A stretch of DNA of 64,000 bases from Romboutsia_E sp900604535 (GCF_900604535.1 NZ_UWOT01000001.1:62001-126000), one strand, 5' to 3'; shown: positions 24,362 to 34,170, counted from the stretch's first letter. The notes: generated by a model not told the origin, from the sequence alone. Program-made: numbers and translations.

Positions 24362-27001
24362 TTATTTTACTTGAGATTTTATTACCTCTCCTGCATAATT
24401 TAAAGCTTCTTCTACCTTACTTACATCACTTGCACCAGCTTGAGCCATGTTAGGTCTTCCTCCACCTTTTCCACCAGCTATTTGTGCAACTTCTCTAACT
24501 ATATTACCTGAATGTATTCCTTTTTCTAGTACATCTTTAGTAGCTGTTACAATAAAGTTAACTTTATTATCTGCTATATTTGCTATAACTACAACACCTG
24601 AAGCTAATTTATCTCTTAAGCTATCAGCTGTTTCCCTTAAAGTATTCATATCCATACCTTCAAATTTAGCTGTTACTAAGTTTACTCCATTTATTTCTAT
24701 CTTAGAATCTAATATAGAATCAGCTGATTGTAAACTCATTTTAGCCTTTATTTCATGTAGTTCTTTTGCTAAAGCTTTATTTTCATCTACTATTTGAGAT
24801 GCTCTTTGTGTTAAATTATCTTCTTTAGCTTTTAAGCTAACACATACTTCATTTATAATTGCATCTCTTTCCTTTAAATACTCATAAACTGATCTTCCTG
24901 TTATTGCTTCTATTCTTCTTACTCCTGCAGCAACTCCACCTTCAGATATTATTTTAAACATACCAACTTGAGATGTATTTTTTAAGTGAGTACCTCCACA
25001 AAGCTCTATAGAGAAATCTCCCATAGATACAACTCTTACTTCCTTACCATACTTTTCGCCAAATAGAGCTGTAGCTCCTTTTTCTTTAGCTTCATTTATA
25101 CCCATATTTTCACAATTTATATCTAAAGAATCAAGTATAGCATCATTTACTTTTTCTTCTATAACTTTTAATTCATCTTTTGATATAGCCTCAAAGTGAG
25201 TTATGTCAAATCTTAATCTTTCTGAATTAACTAAAGAACCAGCTTGATTAACATGTTCTCCTAATACTTCTTTTAATACTTTGTGTAATAAGTGAGTTGC
25301 AGTATGGTTTCTAGCACTTGCCATTCTTATTTCTTTATTTACTAATGTAGTTAACTCATCATTTACTTTTACTTCACCAGATTTAACTGTTCCTATGTGT
25401 TTTATAGTATTGTTAGCGCCTTTTCTTGTATCTATTACTTCTATTACTACGTTATCATTAGAAAGTATTCCACAGTCACCTGCTTGTCCTCCACCTTCTG
25501 GATAGAATGTAGTTTGATCTAATACTATAGCTACATTATCTCCTTCTTTAGCAACTTCTACTATTTCATCATCCATAACTATAGCATTAACTTTTCCAAC
25601 TAAAGTTAAATCATTATATCCTTCAAAGCTACTTGATGCAGATTCATCTAATTTAGATAATGGATCTTCTTTCCAACTTTCACCGTCCATATTTCCTCTT
25701 GCACTTCTAGCTCTTTCTCTTTGCTTATTCATTTCTTCATTAAAAGCATCTTCATCTAAATCAAGACCAACTTCTTCTAATATTTCTTTAGTTAAATCTA
25801 TTGGGAAACCATAAGTATCATATAATTTAAATGCATTTTCTCCACTTAAAGTTTTTTCATTATTTTTATTTAACTCTTCTATATAAGAAGATAATATTTC
25901 ACTACCTTGATCTATAGTTTCATTGAATTTTTCTTCTTCGATTCTTATAACTTTCTTTATATAGCTTTCTTTTTCTACTAATTCTGGGTAAGCTTCTCCA
26001 CTTACTTTTATAACTTCATCAACTAATTTATATAAGAAGTTTTCTTTTATTCCTAATAATTTACCATGACGAGCAGCTCTTCTTAACAGTCTTCTAAGAA
26101 CGTATCCTCTTCCTTCATTTGATGGTAAAACTCCATCAGCAACTAAGAAACTTACAGCTCTTATATGGTCAGTTATTATTCTTATTGAAACATCTGTTTT
26201 AGCATTTTTACCATATTCTACATTTGCAACTTTTTCTATAGCACTTATTATTTGTCTTATTGTATCTACTTCAAATATATTATCAACATCTTGCATTATA
26301 CAAGCCATTCTTTCAAGACCCATACCTGTATCTATATTTTTGTGCTCAAGTTGTCCATAGTTACCTTCTTCATCTCTATCAAATTGAGTGAAAACATGGT
26401 TCCAGAACTCTAAATATCTATCACAATCACATCCAGGTTTACAATCTGGATTATCACATCCAAATGCTTCTCCTCTATCAAAGTATATCTCTGAACATGG
26501 TCCACACGGTCCTGTACCTATTTCCCAGAAATTATCGTCTTTTCCAAGTCTAACTATTCTTTCAGTTGGGAAGTTCATTTCTTTTGACCATATATCAAAA
26601 GCATCATCATCATTCTCGTATACTGTTACCCATAATCTATCTTCTGGTATATTTAAATGCTCTGTTACGAACTCCCATCCCCATCTTATAGATTCTCTCT
26701 TAAAGTAATCTCCAAATGAGAAGTTACCTAACATCTCAAAGAATGTACCATGTCTAGCAGTTTTACCTACATTCTCTATATCTCCAGTTCTTATACATTT
26801 TTGACAAGTAGTCATTCTCTTACTTGGTGGAACTTCAACTCCTGCAAAGTAATTTTTTAAAGGAGCCATTCCTGAGTTTATAAGTAATAAACTTTTATCG
26901 TTATGTGGTACTAAAGAAGCACTTTTTGCAGCATAGTGTCCTTTAGATTCAAAGAAGTTTAAGAATTTACTTCTTATTTCATTTAATCCCATTTTTTGCA
27001 T
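24362..27001 (-). CDS. alaS: Alanine-tRNA ligase
   Basis: An 879-residue class II synthetase. The aminoacylation domain (about 1-440) contains FFESKGHYAAKSASLVPHNDKSLLLINSGMAPLK, RMTTCQKCIRTGDIENVG and GNFSFGDYFKRE; the editing domain shows the zinc motif HTATHLLHKVL and CGGTHLKNTSQVG; the C-terminal C-Ala domain ends KGGGRPNMAQAGASD. It charges tRNA-Ala and clears Ser/Gly mischarging. The ATG has GGAGG eight bases upstream, and a T-box leader controls the operon. Confidence 0.97.
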   Translation of the reverse strand: MQKMGLNEIRSKFLNFFESKGHYAAKSASLVPHNDKSLLLINSGMAPLKNYFAGVEVPPSKRMTTCQKCIRTGDIENVGKTARHGTFFEMLGNFSFGDYFKRESIRWGWEFVTEHLNIPEDRLWVTVYENDDDAFDIWSKEMNFPTERIVRLGKDDNFWEIGTGPCGPCSEIYFDRGEAFGCDNPDCKPGCDCDRYLEFWNHVFTQFDRDEEGNYGQLEHKNIDTGMGLERMACIMQDVDNIFEVDTIRQIISAIEKVANVEYGKNAKTDVSIRIITDHIRAVSFLVADGVLPSNEGRGYVLRRLLRRAARHGKLLGIKENFLYKLVDEVIKVSGEAYPELVEKESYIKKVIRIEEEKFNETIDQGSEILSSYIEELNKNNEKTLSGENAFKLYDTYGFPIDLTKEILEEVGLDLDEDAFNEEMNKQRERARSARGNMDGESWKEDPLSKLDESASSSFEGYNDLTLVGKVNAIVMDDEIVEVAKEGDNVAIVLDQTTFYPEGGGQAGDCGILSNDNVVIEVIDTRKGANNTIKHIGTVKSGEVKVNDELTTLVNKEIRMASARNHTATHLLHKVLKEVLGEHVNQAGSLVNSERLRFDITHFEAISKDELKVIEEKVNDAILDSLDINCENMGINEAKEKGATALFGEKYGKEVRVVSMGDFSIELCGGTHLKNTSQVGMFKIISEGGVAAGVRRIEAITGRSVYEYLKERDAIINEVCVSLKAKEDNLTQRASQIVDENKALAKELHEIKAKMSLQSADSILDSKIEINGVNLVTAKFEGMDMNTLRETADSLRDKLASGVVVIANIADNKVNFIVTATKDVLEKGIHSGNIVREVAQIAGGKGGGRPNMAQAGASDVSKVEEALNYAGEVIKSQVK

Positions 27002-27081
27002 ATTAAATTCCTCCTATAAATATTAATTGTGTTTATATTTTTATATTTAAAACATCAAATTATTTATTTAAATTTAAATAT

Positions 27082-27320
27082 AAAAAAACTCGCGCCTATA
27101 AAAAACTATAGGGGCGAGATTATTTCGCGGTACCACCCTAATTATCATAAAAAGTTATGATATCTTCGGAAAACCTTAGTTATAACGTAACTACCGACAA
27201 CTTATACTTAATTTCCAAGTTGTAACTCCAAGACTGCTTCAATTATTCTATTCTAAGGGTTTCCACCAATTCCCTCTCTCTGTAAGACTTCAAATAATTT
27301 ACTATTTCTTTTCAATGTCT
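27082..27320 (-). ncRNA. T-box riboswitch upstream of alaS
   Basis: On the minus strand the conserved T-box AGGGTGGTACCGCG occupies 27139-27126. It is followed by a terminator stem (27107-27118 with 27089-27100, one mismatch) and a T7 run at 27088-27082. Upstream, an AGAGAG-type AG-bulge (near 27282) and a GAAGCAGTC stretch carry a candidate specifier codon GCA (Ala) at 27237-27235. Uncharged tRNA-Ala should stabilise the antiterminator and allow alaS expression. Confidence 0.93.
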
Positions 27321-27391
27321 TTAATTAATTTTATTTTTGACTTCATATATAGTTATCTTACTAAATTTTGCAAAATTAATCAATATATTTT

Positions 27392-28483
27392 TTATAAACT
27401 TTTAACTATAATTCCTCCGCCAACAACTTTATCTCCATCATACATAACAACTGATTGTCCCTTAGTTATAGCTCTTTGTGCTTCATCAAATACTATTCTT
27501 ATAGTTCCATCTCCATTATTATACACAGTAGCTTCAGATGGTTTAGCTGAATATCTAACTTTAGCTTGTACTCTTATAGGATCTTTTATCTCATCTATAG
27601 TTATTAAGTTAACATCTTTTGCAATAAGCTCTTTTTTAAAGATATCATCATTAGACCCTAATACAACAGTATTTTTTACTGGATCTATATCAACAACAAA
27701 CATAGGCTTACCAAAAGCAATTCCAAGCCCTTTTCTTTGTCCTATAGTATAATGTACGATTCCTTTATGTTTTCCCAATACATTTCCTTTAGTATCTACA
27801 AAGAATCCTTCTTCTATTCTTTTGTTAGCATGCTTTGTTACATATCCTGCATAGTTATTATCTTTTACAAAGCATATTTCTTGACTATCTGGTTTATTAT
27901 GAACGTCAAATCCTAACTCCTTAGCAATCTCTCTTACTCTTTCTTTCTCATAATCACCTATAGGAAGCAATGTATGTTCTAGTTGGTCTTGTGTCATATT
28001 ATATAAAGCATAAGTTTGATCTTTTTTATCAGTAACTGATTTCTTAAGTAAATATCTACCTGTTTCTTCATCTTTCTCAATCTTAGCATAATGACCTGTT
28101 GCCACATAATCACATCCAATTTGTCTAGCTCTCTTATAAAAATCATCAAATTTTATATGTTTATTACATGCTATACAAGGATTCGGAGTTCTTCCTTCTA
28201 AATATTCATCTATAAAATAATCAATTACCTTTTCCTTAAATACTTCTCTAAAGTTTAGTACATAAAAAGGTATACCTATTTTTTGAGCTACATGTCTTGC
28301 ATCTTCTACTGCAGCTAATGAACAACATCCTCCGTCATTTTCAATTATATCGTCATCTTCATCATCTTGCCATAACTTCATAGTAACTCCTATTACATCA
28401 TAGCCTTGTTCCTTTAATAAGTATGCAGCAACAGAACTATCAACTCCACCACTCATACCTATCATTACCTTTTTTTTGCTCAT
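27392..28483 (-). CDS. mnmA: tRNA-specific 2-thiouridylase
   Basis: A 363-residue protein. The N-terminal PP-loop SGGVDSSVAAYLLKEQGYDVIGVTMKLW binds ATP; NPCIAC (the persulfide-accepting Cys) and SQEICFVKD (the catalytic Cys) supply the paired cysteines. MnmA thiolates U34 of tRNA-Glu, -Gln and -Lys using sulfur passed from IscS. The iscS and iscU genes directly upstream supply the sulfur source, although a terminator lies between iscU and mnmA. Confidence 0.96.
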   Translation of the reverse strand: MSKKKVMIGMSGGVDSSVAAYLLKEQGYDVIGVTMKLWQDDEDDDIIENDGGCCSLAAVEDARHVAQKIGIPFYVLNFREVFKEKVIDYFIDEYLEGRTPNPCIACNKHIKFDDFYKRARQIGCDYVATGHYAKIEKDEETGRYLLKKSVTDKKDQTYALYNMTQDQLEHTLLPIGDYEKERVREIAKELGFDVHNKPDSQEICFVKDNNYAGYVTKHANKRIEEGFFVDTKGNVLGKHKGIVHYTIGQRKGLGIAFGKPMFVVDIDPVKNTVVLGSNDDIFKKELIAKDVNLITIDEIKDPIRVQAKVRYSAKPSEATVYNNGDGTIRIVFDEAQRAITKGQSVVMYDGDKVVGGGIIVKSL

Positions 28484-28602
28484 TAAAAATCACCTCATTC
28501 TCTATATTATATCTACTTTGTACATTTTTTAAAAGTATAAACTTACTTCATACTCTTATATTTATATAATCACAAATATATCTTAACATCATTTTTATAT
28601 TA

Positions 28603-28656
28603 AAGCGAAAGGCTGGATATAAAAATCTACATTACATGTAGATTTTTATTCCAGCC
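28603..28656. terminator. Terminator of the iscR-iscS-iscU operon
   Basis: A long stem formed by GGCTGG...AAAAATCTACAT (28611-28632) and its complement up to 28656, with a short TAC loop and a small internal bulge. On the minus strand it is followed by TTTCGCTTT. It lies between iscU and mnmA. Confidence 0.75.
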
Positions 28657-28693
28657 CAAGTTCCCACTTATAATTTATTATCTAAACTATTTC

Positions 28694-29146
28694 TTATTCT
28701 TCATCTTCATCTATATCATGGTGATGATCATGATCATCATCTATAACTACACCATCTAATTCTGGTATGTGTATATTATTTTTCTTAGCATAATCTATTA
28801 ATGCAGCTTTTATAGCTTGCTCAGCTAATACTGAACAGTGCATCTTTACTGGTGGTAAACCATCTAAAGCTTCTGCAACTGCTTTATTAGTTACTTCTAA
28901 AGCTTCATGTACACTTTTACCTTTTACCATTTCTGTAGCCATTGATGAACTAGCTATAGCTGATCCACATCCAAATGTCATAAACTTAACATCTTGTATT
29001 ATTTGGTTTTCATCTATATCAAGATATATTCTCATTATATCTCCACATTTAGCATTTCCTACTTCTCCAACACCACTTGCATCTTCTATTTGTCCAACAT
29101 TTCTTGGGTTCATAAAATGATCCATAACTTTTTCAGTATATTGCAT
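28694..29146 (-). CDS. iscU: Iron-sulfur cluster scaffold protein NifU/IscU type
   Basis: A 150-residue protein. The N-terminal scaffold domain (about 1-125) has VGEVGNAKCGDIMRIYL (first Cys), FGCGSAIASSSMATEMVKG (second) and MHCSVLAEQAIKAAL (third), the three cluster ligands. It lacks the ferredoxin-like middle domain of full NifU. The C-terminus carries a His- and Asp/Glu-rich tail, IDDDHDHHHDIDEDEE, not part of the core fold and probably metal-binding. It lies 34 bases downstream of iscS, in an operon with the regulator gene iscR. Confidence 0.93.
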   Translation of the reverse strand: MQYTEKVMDHFMNPRNVGQIEDASGVGEVGNAKCGDIMRIYLDIDENQIIQDVKFMTFGCGSAIASSSMATEMVKGKSVHEALEVTNKAVAEALDGLPPVKMHCSVLAEQAIKAALIDYAKKNNIHIPELDGVVIDDDHDHHHDIDEDEE

Positions 29147-29180
29147 GATTATATCCTCCTTAAAAATTCCGTTTAATTTA

Positions 29181-30377
29181 TTATTTTGTTAATTGTTGTT
29201 CTCTTACATAAGATTCATAAAGAGGTGACATACTTCTTAATCTCTCTATAACCTTAGGTAAATTATCTATTATATAATCTATATCTTCTTCTGTTGTAAA
29301 ATCTCCAATTGAAAGTCTAAGTGACCCATGAGCAAGTTCATGAGGTAATCCTATTGCCATAAGAACATGTGATGGATCTAATGATCCTGATGTACATGCT
29401 GAGCCACTTGATGCAGCTATACCTAACATATCTAATAATAATAGTATTCCTTCACCTTCTATAAACTCAAATCCAAAGTTTACATTCCCTGGTAACCTAT
29501 GAATTAAACTTCCGTTTATTCTTGTATGAGGTATTTTTTCTAATATAGTATCTATTAACTTAGTTCTTAACTTAGTTAATGTTTCTATATGATTATCCAT
29601 ATTAGCTTTAGCTAACTCTGCAGCTTTACCGTAACCAACTATTGCTGGTATATTTTCAGTACCTGCTCTTTTTCTTCTTTCTTGAGCGCCTCCATGTACA
29701 AATGTATGAAGTTTAGTGCCTCTTTTAATATATAAAGCTCCTATACCTTTAGGCCCATATATTTTATGAGATGACATACTCATTAAATCTACACCTAATT
29801 CTTTTACATCTATATGAATGTTACCCGCCGCTTGAACAGCATCTGTATGGAATACTATCTTGTGTTCTTTAGCTATCTCTGCTATTTCTTTTATAGGTTG
29901 TATAGTACCTATTTCATTATTAGCGAACATTATAGTTATTAATATAGTTGTATCTTTTATAGAGTTTTTTAATTGTTCTAAATCAACTCTACCTTCTGAA
30001 TCTACATCTAAATAAGTAACTTCAAATCCATGATGCTTTTCTAGATACTCACATGGATGAAGTACACCGTGATGTTCTATTTTTGATGTTATTATATGAT
30101 TTCCTTTATTTCTATTTGCAAATGCAACTCCTTCTATAGCCCAGTTATCACTTTCTGTTCCGCCAGCTGTAAAGTATATCTCATTTGGATTAGCATTTAT
30201 AAGTGAAGCAACTTGACTTCTTGCTTTATCTAACGCTTCTTTTGCTTCTCTACCAAATGAGTGGAAACTTGATGCATTTCCAAAATAATCAGTTAAGTAA
30301 GGCATCATAGCATCTACTACTTCTTTCTTAACTGGAGTAGTTGCAGAATAATCCATGTATATTCTTCTTTTTTCCAT
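29181..30377 (-). CDS. iscS: Cysteine desulfurase
   Basis: A 398-residue class V aminotransferase-fold enzyme. The N-terminus is MDYSATTPVKKEV; the PLP lysine is Lys205 in MSSHKIYGPKG; the mobile loop Cys328 lies in ASSGSACTSGS. It takes sulfur from cysteine to form a persulfide used for Fe-S clusters (with IscU) and tRNA thiolation (with MnmA). It begins three bases after the iscR stop and is 34 bases upstream of iscU. Confidence 0.96.
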   Translation of the reverse strand: MEKRRIYMDYSATTPVKKEVVDAMMPYLTDYFGNASSFHSFGREAKEALDKARSQVASLINANPNEIYFTAGGTESDNWAIEGVAFANRNKGNHIITSKIEHHGVLHPCEYLEKHHGFEVTYLDVDSEGRVDLEQLKNSIKDTTILITIMFANNEIGTIQPIKEIAEIAKEHKIVFHTDAVQAAGNIHIDVKELGVDLMSMSSHKIYGPKGIGALYIKRGTKLHTFVHGGAQERRKRAGTENIPAIVGYGKAAELAKANMDNHIETLTKLRTKLIDTILEKIPHTRINGSLIHRLPGNVNFGFEFIEGEGILLLLDMLGIAASSGSACTSGSLDPSHVLMAIGLPHELAHGSLRLSIGDFTTEEDIDYIIDNLPKVIERLRSMSPLYESYVREQQLTK

Positions 30378-30379
30378 TT

Positions 30380-30847
30380 TTAGTTACACTCCCTATCTTT
30401 TGATATCAATTTAGTTATATCATTATCTAAAAATCTATTTTTGTCGTAATCATTTATCATATCTTGTAGGGTAATTGAGTTTATAACATCTTCTATACCC
30501 TTTTTTAACTTTTCCCAAACTATCTTTGTTACACAAGTACCTGAATTTTCGCATACATCTTCATCTAGTACACATTCAGATAGAGATACAGGACCTTCAA
30601 GTGCTATTAATATTTCTCCTACACTAATGTCTTTTGCATCCTTAGCTAATAGATACCCACCTTGTGCACCTCTTACACTTTTTATTATCCCAGATTTTTT
30701 TAACTTAGAAAAAATCTGTTCTAAATATTGTTCCGATATATTCTGGTTGTTTGCTATTACCTTAAGTGGTACTGGACCTTTGCTTTGACTTATAGATAAT
30801 TCAAACATTGCCTTTAATCCATATCTACCTTTAGTAGATAATTTCAT
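30380..30847 (-). CDS. iscR: Rrf2-family regulator, IscR type
   Basis: About 155 residues. The N-terminal winged helix contains STKGRYGLKAMFELS and NISEQYLEQIFSKLKKSGIIKSVRGAQGGYLL. Three cysteines at 92, 99 and 105 (numbered from the chosen ATG) match the [2Fe-2S] ligand spacing of IscR. It should sense cluster status and control its own operon. I chose ATG at 30847, with AAGGTG upstream, over a TTG at 30853. An IscR-like operator overlaps the promoter. Confidence 0.92.
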   Translation of the reverse strand: MKLSTKGRYGLKAMFELSISQSKGPVPLKVIANNQNISEQYLEQIFSKLKKSGIIKSVRGAQGGYLLAKDAKDISVGEILIALEGPVSLSECVLDEDVCENSGTCVTKIVWEKLKKGIEDVINSITLQDMINDYDKNRFLDNDITKLISKDRECN

Positions 30848-30911
30848 ATTCAATCACCTTCTATACTGAAATCTAAATCATACTGTTTCAGTAGGAATTA
30901 ACTTTAAAATT

Positions 30912-30940
30912 ATTGTATTATATCCTAGTATTTTTGTCAA
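30912..30940 (-). promoter_or_regulatory. iscR promoter overlapped by an IscR-like operator
   Basis: TTGACA (30935-30940), a 17-bp spacer and TACAAT (30912-30917) form a near-ideal promoter on the minus strand. The stretch from TTGACA through AGGATAT matches about 17 of 21 informative positions of the E. coli type 1 IscR consensus. A second ACAAAAATACTA copy lies 26 bp upstream (about 30952-30963). Confidence 0.7.
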
Positions 30941-30969
30941 GATTTAAAACATAGTATTTTTGTATGAAT

Positions 30970-31011
30970 TAAAAAAACTAGTAAATAGCATTATCAGGCT
31001 ATTCACTAGTT
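30970..31011 (-). terminator. Terminator of the ROK kinase gene
   Basis: AACTAGTGAATAGC pairs with GCTATTTACTAGTT (minus strand; 30998-31011 with 30976-30989, one mismatch) followed by a T-run. It is directly after the ROK stop codon. Confidence 0.88.
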
Positions 31012-31029
31012 AGTTTTCCATTATAGATT

Positions 31030-31962
31030 TTATAAAGCAGATGCCCCTAAAATTCCCGCATCATTTTTAAACTCTGCAATTACTATTTTTGAAACTCCAT
31101 TACCATTATATATTGCTCTTTTATTTAATTCTTCTTCTAACCCCTCTAAAATAATATCACTTGAGTTTGATAATCCACCACCAATTGATATTATCTCTGG
31201 GTCAATAAAGTGAACTATGCTTAAAATTCCTTTTATTAAATACTCTTTAAATCTATTGATTACCTTTATCGCTACAATATCTTTTTCCCTATATGCATCA
31301 AATACCACTTTTGCATTTATATTATCCATATTATTTTCAGCCATTTCAATAATAATAGATTTTTCACCTTCTTTAATTAATTTTTGAGCATATTTTATTA
31401 TAGCTGTTGCTGAACAAAAAGTTTCAAAACATCCATTATTTCCACAATTACAAGTATAATAATTAGAATCTAATATAATATGTCCAATCTCTGATCCTAT
31501 GCCATGAGCTCCTGAGAAAGGTTTTCCATTTATAATAATACCTCCCCCTACTCCAGTACCTAGAGTAATCATAACTCCAGTGTCATAACCTTTCATGCTA
31601 CCATACTTGTATTCTGCAAATGCAGCCACATTAGCATCATTTTCAACTACAATTTTTGTATTCGGAAATATTTCTCTTATTCTATTCTCTAATGGATCAT
31701 TTTTCATGCCTAAGTTTACACAACTTACACAACCTTGTTTATTTACAACTCCAGGTATACCGATACCGATACTTTCTACTTCATTTATAGTTATATTTTT
31801 TTGAATTAGTATACTATTTACAACATCCTTTATGATTTCAATTATCCCATCAAATCCAGTAAGCATGCTAACCTCTTTTGTAGATCTAATAGTTATCATA
31901 CCATCTTCAACTAGACCAGCTTTTATGCTATTTCCTCCTACATCAATTCCAATGTTATACAT
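31030..31962 (-). CDS. ROK-family sugar kinase (glucokinase type)
   Basis: About 310 residues. The N-terminal phosphate motif NIGIDVGGNSIKAGLVEDG, the GVGGGIIINGKPFSGAHGIGSEIGH ATP/sugar-binding segment, and the zinc motif CNCGNNGCFETF are those of ROK kinases. ROK regulators carry an extra helix-turn-helix, which is absent here, so this is an enzyme. The substrate is probably glucose, but N-acetylmannosamine, fructose or another hexose cannot be excluded. I chose the ATG at 31962 with GGGGGA six bases upstream. It appears monocistronic. Confidence 0.9.
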   Translation of the reverse strand: MYNIGIDVGGNSIKAGLVEDGMITIRSTKEVSMLTGFDGIIEIIKDVVNSILIQKNITINEVESIGIGIPGVVNKQGCVSCVNLGMKNDPLENRIREIFPNTKIVVENDANVAAFAEYKYGSMKGYDTGVMITLGTGVGGGIIINGKPFSGAHGIGSEIGHIILDSNYYTCNCGNNGCFETFCSATAIIKYAQKLIKEGEKSIIIEMAENNMDNINAKVVFDAYREKDIVAIKVINRFKEYLIKGILSIVHFIDPEIISIGGGLSNSSDIILEGLEEELNKRAIYNGNGVSKIVIAEFKNDAGILGASAL

Positions 31963-32046
31963 TTGAATTCCCCCTGTCATTGTTAATTTTTTACTTATAT
32001 AAAATATTATATATATATTTACATTCTAAATTCAATCTAATTTTTG

Positions 32047-32817
32047 CTATTTGTAATAAATACTCCAATTTCCTATTTTTTTAAATCCTAATTTATGATA
32101 AATAGCGCCTGCTTTCTCATTATCATAAAACAAACATGGTGTTTTATTTTCATCTAATAATTCTGAACATATTTTTACTATACATTTTGTAGCAAGGCCC
32201 CTATTTCTATAGTTTGGATGAGTTCCTACTCCAACTATCATTGCATACTTTTTATTTTCTGCAGTACTTTTAGCCATTGCTACTATATTTTTATCCACTT
32301 CAATAAAGTAACCTCTACCTGTTTTTAGTCCATTTCTAAGATTATCTACAGTAGTATTTTCAAACTCATCAATAGCTTCATACAATTTAGCTACTTTTCC
32401 TAAATGTCTAAACTTCATTTTTTTTACCTTTATATTCACATTGTCTTCTTTTAACAACTCTTTATCTTCAAGTTTACAAAATTTAACTTTCCTACTTTTT
32501 CTTAAATTTATCTTATATGCTAATTTATCTACTGCTTCTGATTTCCCACTTATCTCTGAATAATCCATACTACTAATTAAATCTGCAAATTCATTTACAT
32601 CAAATCTATCATAGGCATAAAAGATAATAAATTCAAAACATTTAACAAGTATACCTTCAATTTCCCCTTTTTTATTAATATCTGCCCATATATTTAAAAA
32701 GTAGTTATCATATCCGTATCTCTCTATATCCCCTATCGTTAATAAGTTAAACTCAGATTCTCTTTCTAAATATTTTATAACCTTATTATGATAAGAAGAA
32801 TCAAGCTTTATAATCAT
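32047..32817 (-). CDS. GNAT-family N-acetyltransferase
   Basis: About 256 residues. The C-terminal half (about 130-255) is a GNAT domain with IVGVGTHPNYRNRGLATKCIVKICSELL, the acetyl-CoA-binding pattern, and LFYDNEKAGAIYHKLGFKKIG. The N-terminal half (about 1-125) is a less conserved GNAT-like or FR47-type extension beginning FNLLTIGDIERYGYD. The acceptor substrate is unknown. I chose ATG at 32817, preceded by GGGGGA, over a start at 32844. No operon partner is obvious. Confidence 0.8.
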   Translation of the reverse strand: MIIKLDSSYHNKVIKYLERESEFNLLTIGDIERYGYDNYFLNIWADINKKGEIEGILVKCFEFIIFYAYDRFDVNEFADLISSMDYSEISGKSEAVDKLAYKINLRKSRKVKFCKLEDKELLKEDNVNIKVKKMKFRHLGKVAKLYEAIDEFENTTVDNLRNGLKTGRGYFIEVDKNIVAMAKSTAENKKYAMIVGVGTHPNYRNRGLATKCIVKICSELLDENKTPCLFYDNEKAGAIYHKLGFKKIGNWSIYYK

Positions 32818-32901
32818 AAAATTTCCCCCTGATACAATACTCAAACAAATAAATAATTTAATTTTTTATTATTAGTTTATCTCCCTAATATTTATTATAG
32901 T

Positions 32902-34170
32902 CTATTTTTTTAAATTCTCCCAATAATGTTTAAATGCTTGTTCATTTTTATTTTCGCCTGGACTATAGTATTTCTTATCTTTTATAGTATTTGGTAAATA
33001 CTGTTGTTTCACATAATTGTTTGGGTAGTTATGAGGATATTTATAGTCTACACCTCTACCTAAATCTTTAGCTCCTGAATAATGAGCATCTTTGAGATGT
33101 ATAGGTATATCACCAGTTTCAATATTATCTAAATCATATAAAGCCAAATCTATTGCATTAATAACAGAATTAGACTTTGGGCATTGGGCCAAATATATTG
33201 TTGCTTGAGCTAAAGGTATCCTTGCTTCTGGGAACCCTAATTGCAAAGCAGCTGAAACACAAGCATGTGTTATAGTTATAGCTTGAGGTACAGCTAGTCC
33301 CACATCTTCACTTGCAACACATAATAGCCTTCTTGTAATTCCTTGCATATCTTCTGATTTTATTAATCTAGCTAAATAATGTATTGCGGCATTTTCATCT
33401 GACCCTCTCAATGATTTATGAAATGCTGATAGTATAGAATATCCATCATCACCTCCCCTATCAAAACTTAAACCTTTTTCACTAGAGGATTCTATTACCG
33501 TATCTACAGTTACATTTACGCTATTACTTCTTATATCAATCCCTAAATTAAATGCTAGCTCAAGTTTATTTAAAGCACTTCTCATATCTCCATTAGAAAT
33601 TTCAGAGATGCATTTTAATGCATCATCATCTATATTAATTTTTTCATATGAATATAAATCGCTAATTTTTCCAACCGCTCTTTTTAATCCTTTAAATATC
33701 TCTTCTTTTTCTATAGTTTTAAATTCAAATATTGAGCTTCTACTCAATATTGCTTTGTATATAACAAAATAAGGATTATCTGCTGTGCTTGCTATTAAAG
33801 TTACTGATCCATCCTCTATAACTTCTAATAATGCTTGCTGTTGCTTTTTATTCATAGCCTGTATTTCATCAAGCATTAGAATTATTCCATTATATGAAAA
33901 TAAATCTTGTTTACTTGCTTCTATAACTTCTTTAATTTCCTTTACTCCACAATTTACAGCATTTAACTTAACATATTTTTTACCTGTTGCATTTGCAATT
34001 ATATTTGCAAATGTTGTCTTCCCAGTACCTGGTGGTCCATATAAAATCATATTTGGTATTGACTTATTGTTTATAATTTTATTTAAAACCTTACCTTCGC
34101 CTATTATATGTGATTGCCCCACCATATCTTCAATATTTTGTGGTCTTAATCTATCTGCTAATGGCTTCAT
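32902..34170 (-). CDS. rarA: Replication-associated recombination protein A (AAA+ ATPase)
   Basis: A 422-residue clamp-loader-like AAA+ protein. It opens PLADRLRPQNIEDMVGQSHIIGEGKVL; the Walker A is GPPGTGKTT, Walker B is LMLDEIQ, and the C-terminal tetramerisation region includes SDENAAIHYLARLIKSEDMQGITRRLL and PEARIPLAQATIYLAQCPKSN, all typical of RarA/MgsA. It acts at stalled replication forks. It follows codY and is separated from it by a terminator. Confidence 0.95.
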   Translation of the reverse strand: MKPLADRLRPQNIEDMVGQSHIIGEGKVLNKIINNKSIPNMILYGPPGTGKTTFANIIANATGKKYVKLNAVNCGVKEIKEVIEASKQDLFSYNGIILMLDEIQAMNKKQQQALLEVIEDGSVTLIASTADNPYFVIYKAILSRSSIFEFKTIEKEEIFKGLKRAVGKISDLYSYEKINIDDDALKCISEISNGDMRSALNKLELAFNLGIDIRSNSVNVTVDTVIESSSEKGLSFDRGGDDGYSILSAFHKSLRGSDENAAIHYLARLIKSEDMQGITRRLLCVASEDVGLAVPQAITITHACVSAALQLGFPEARIPLAQATIYLAQCPKSNSVINAIDLALYDLDNIETGDIPIHLKDAHYSGAKDLGRGVDYKYPHNYPNNYVKQQYLPNTIKDKKYYSPGENKNEQAFKHYWENLKK

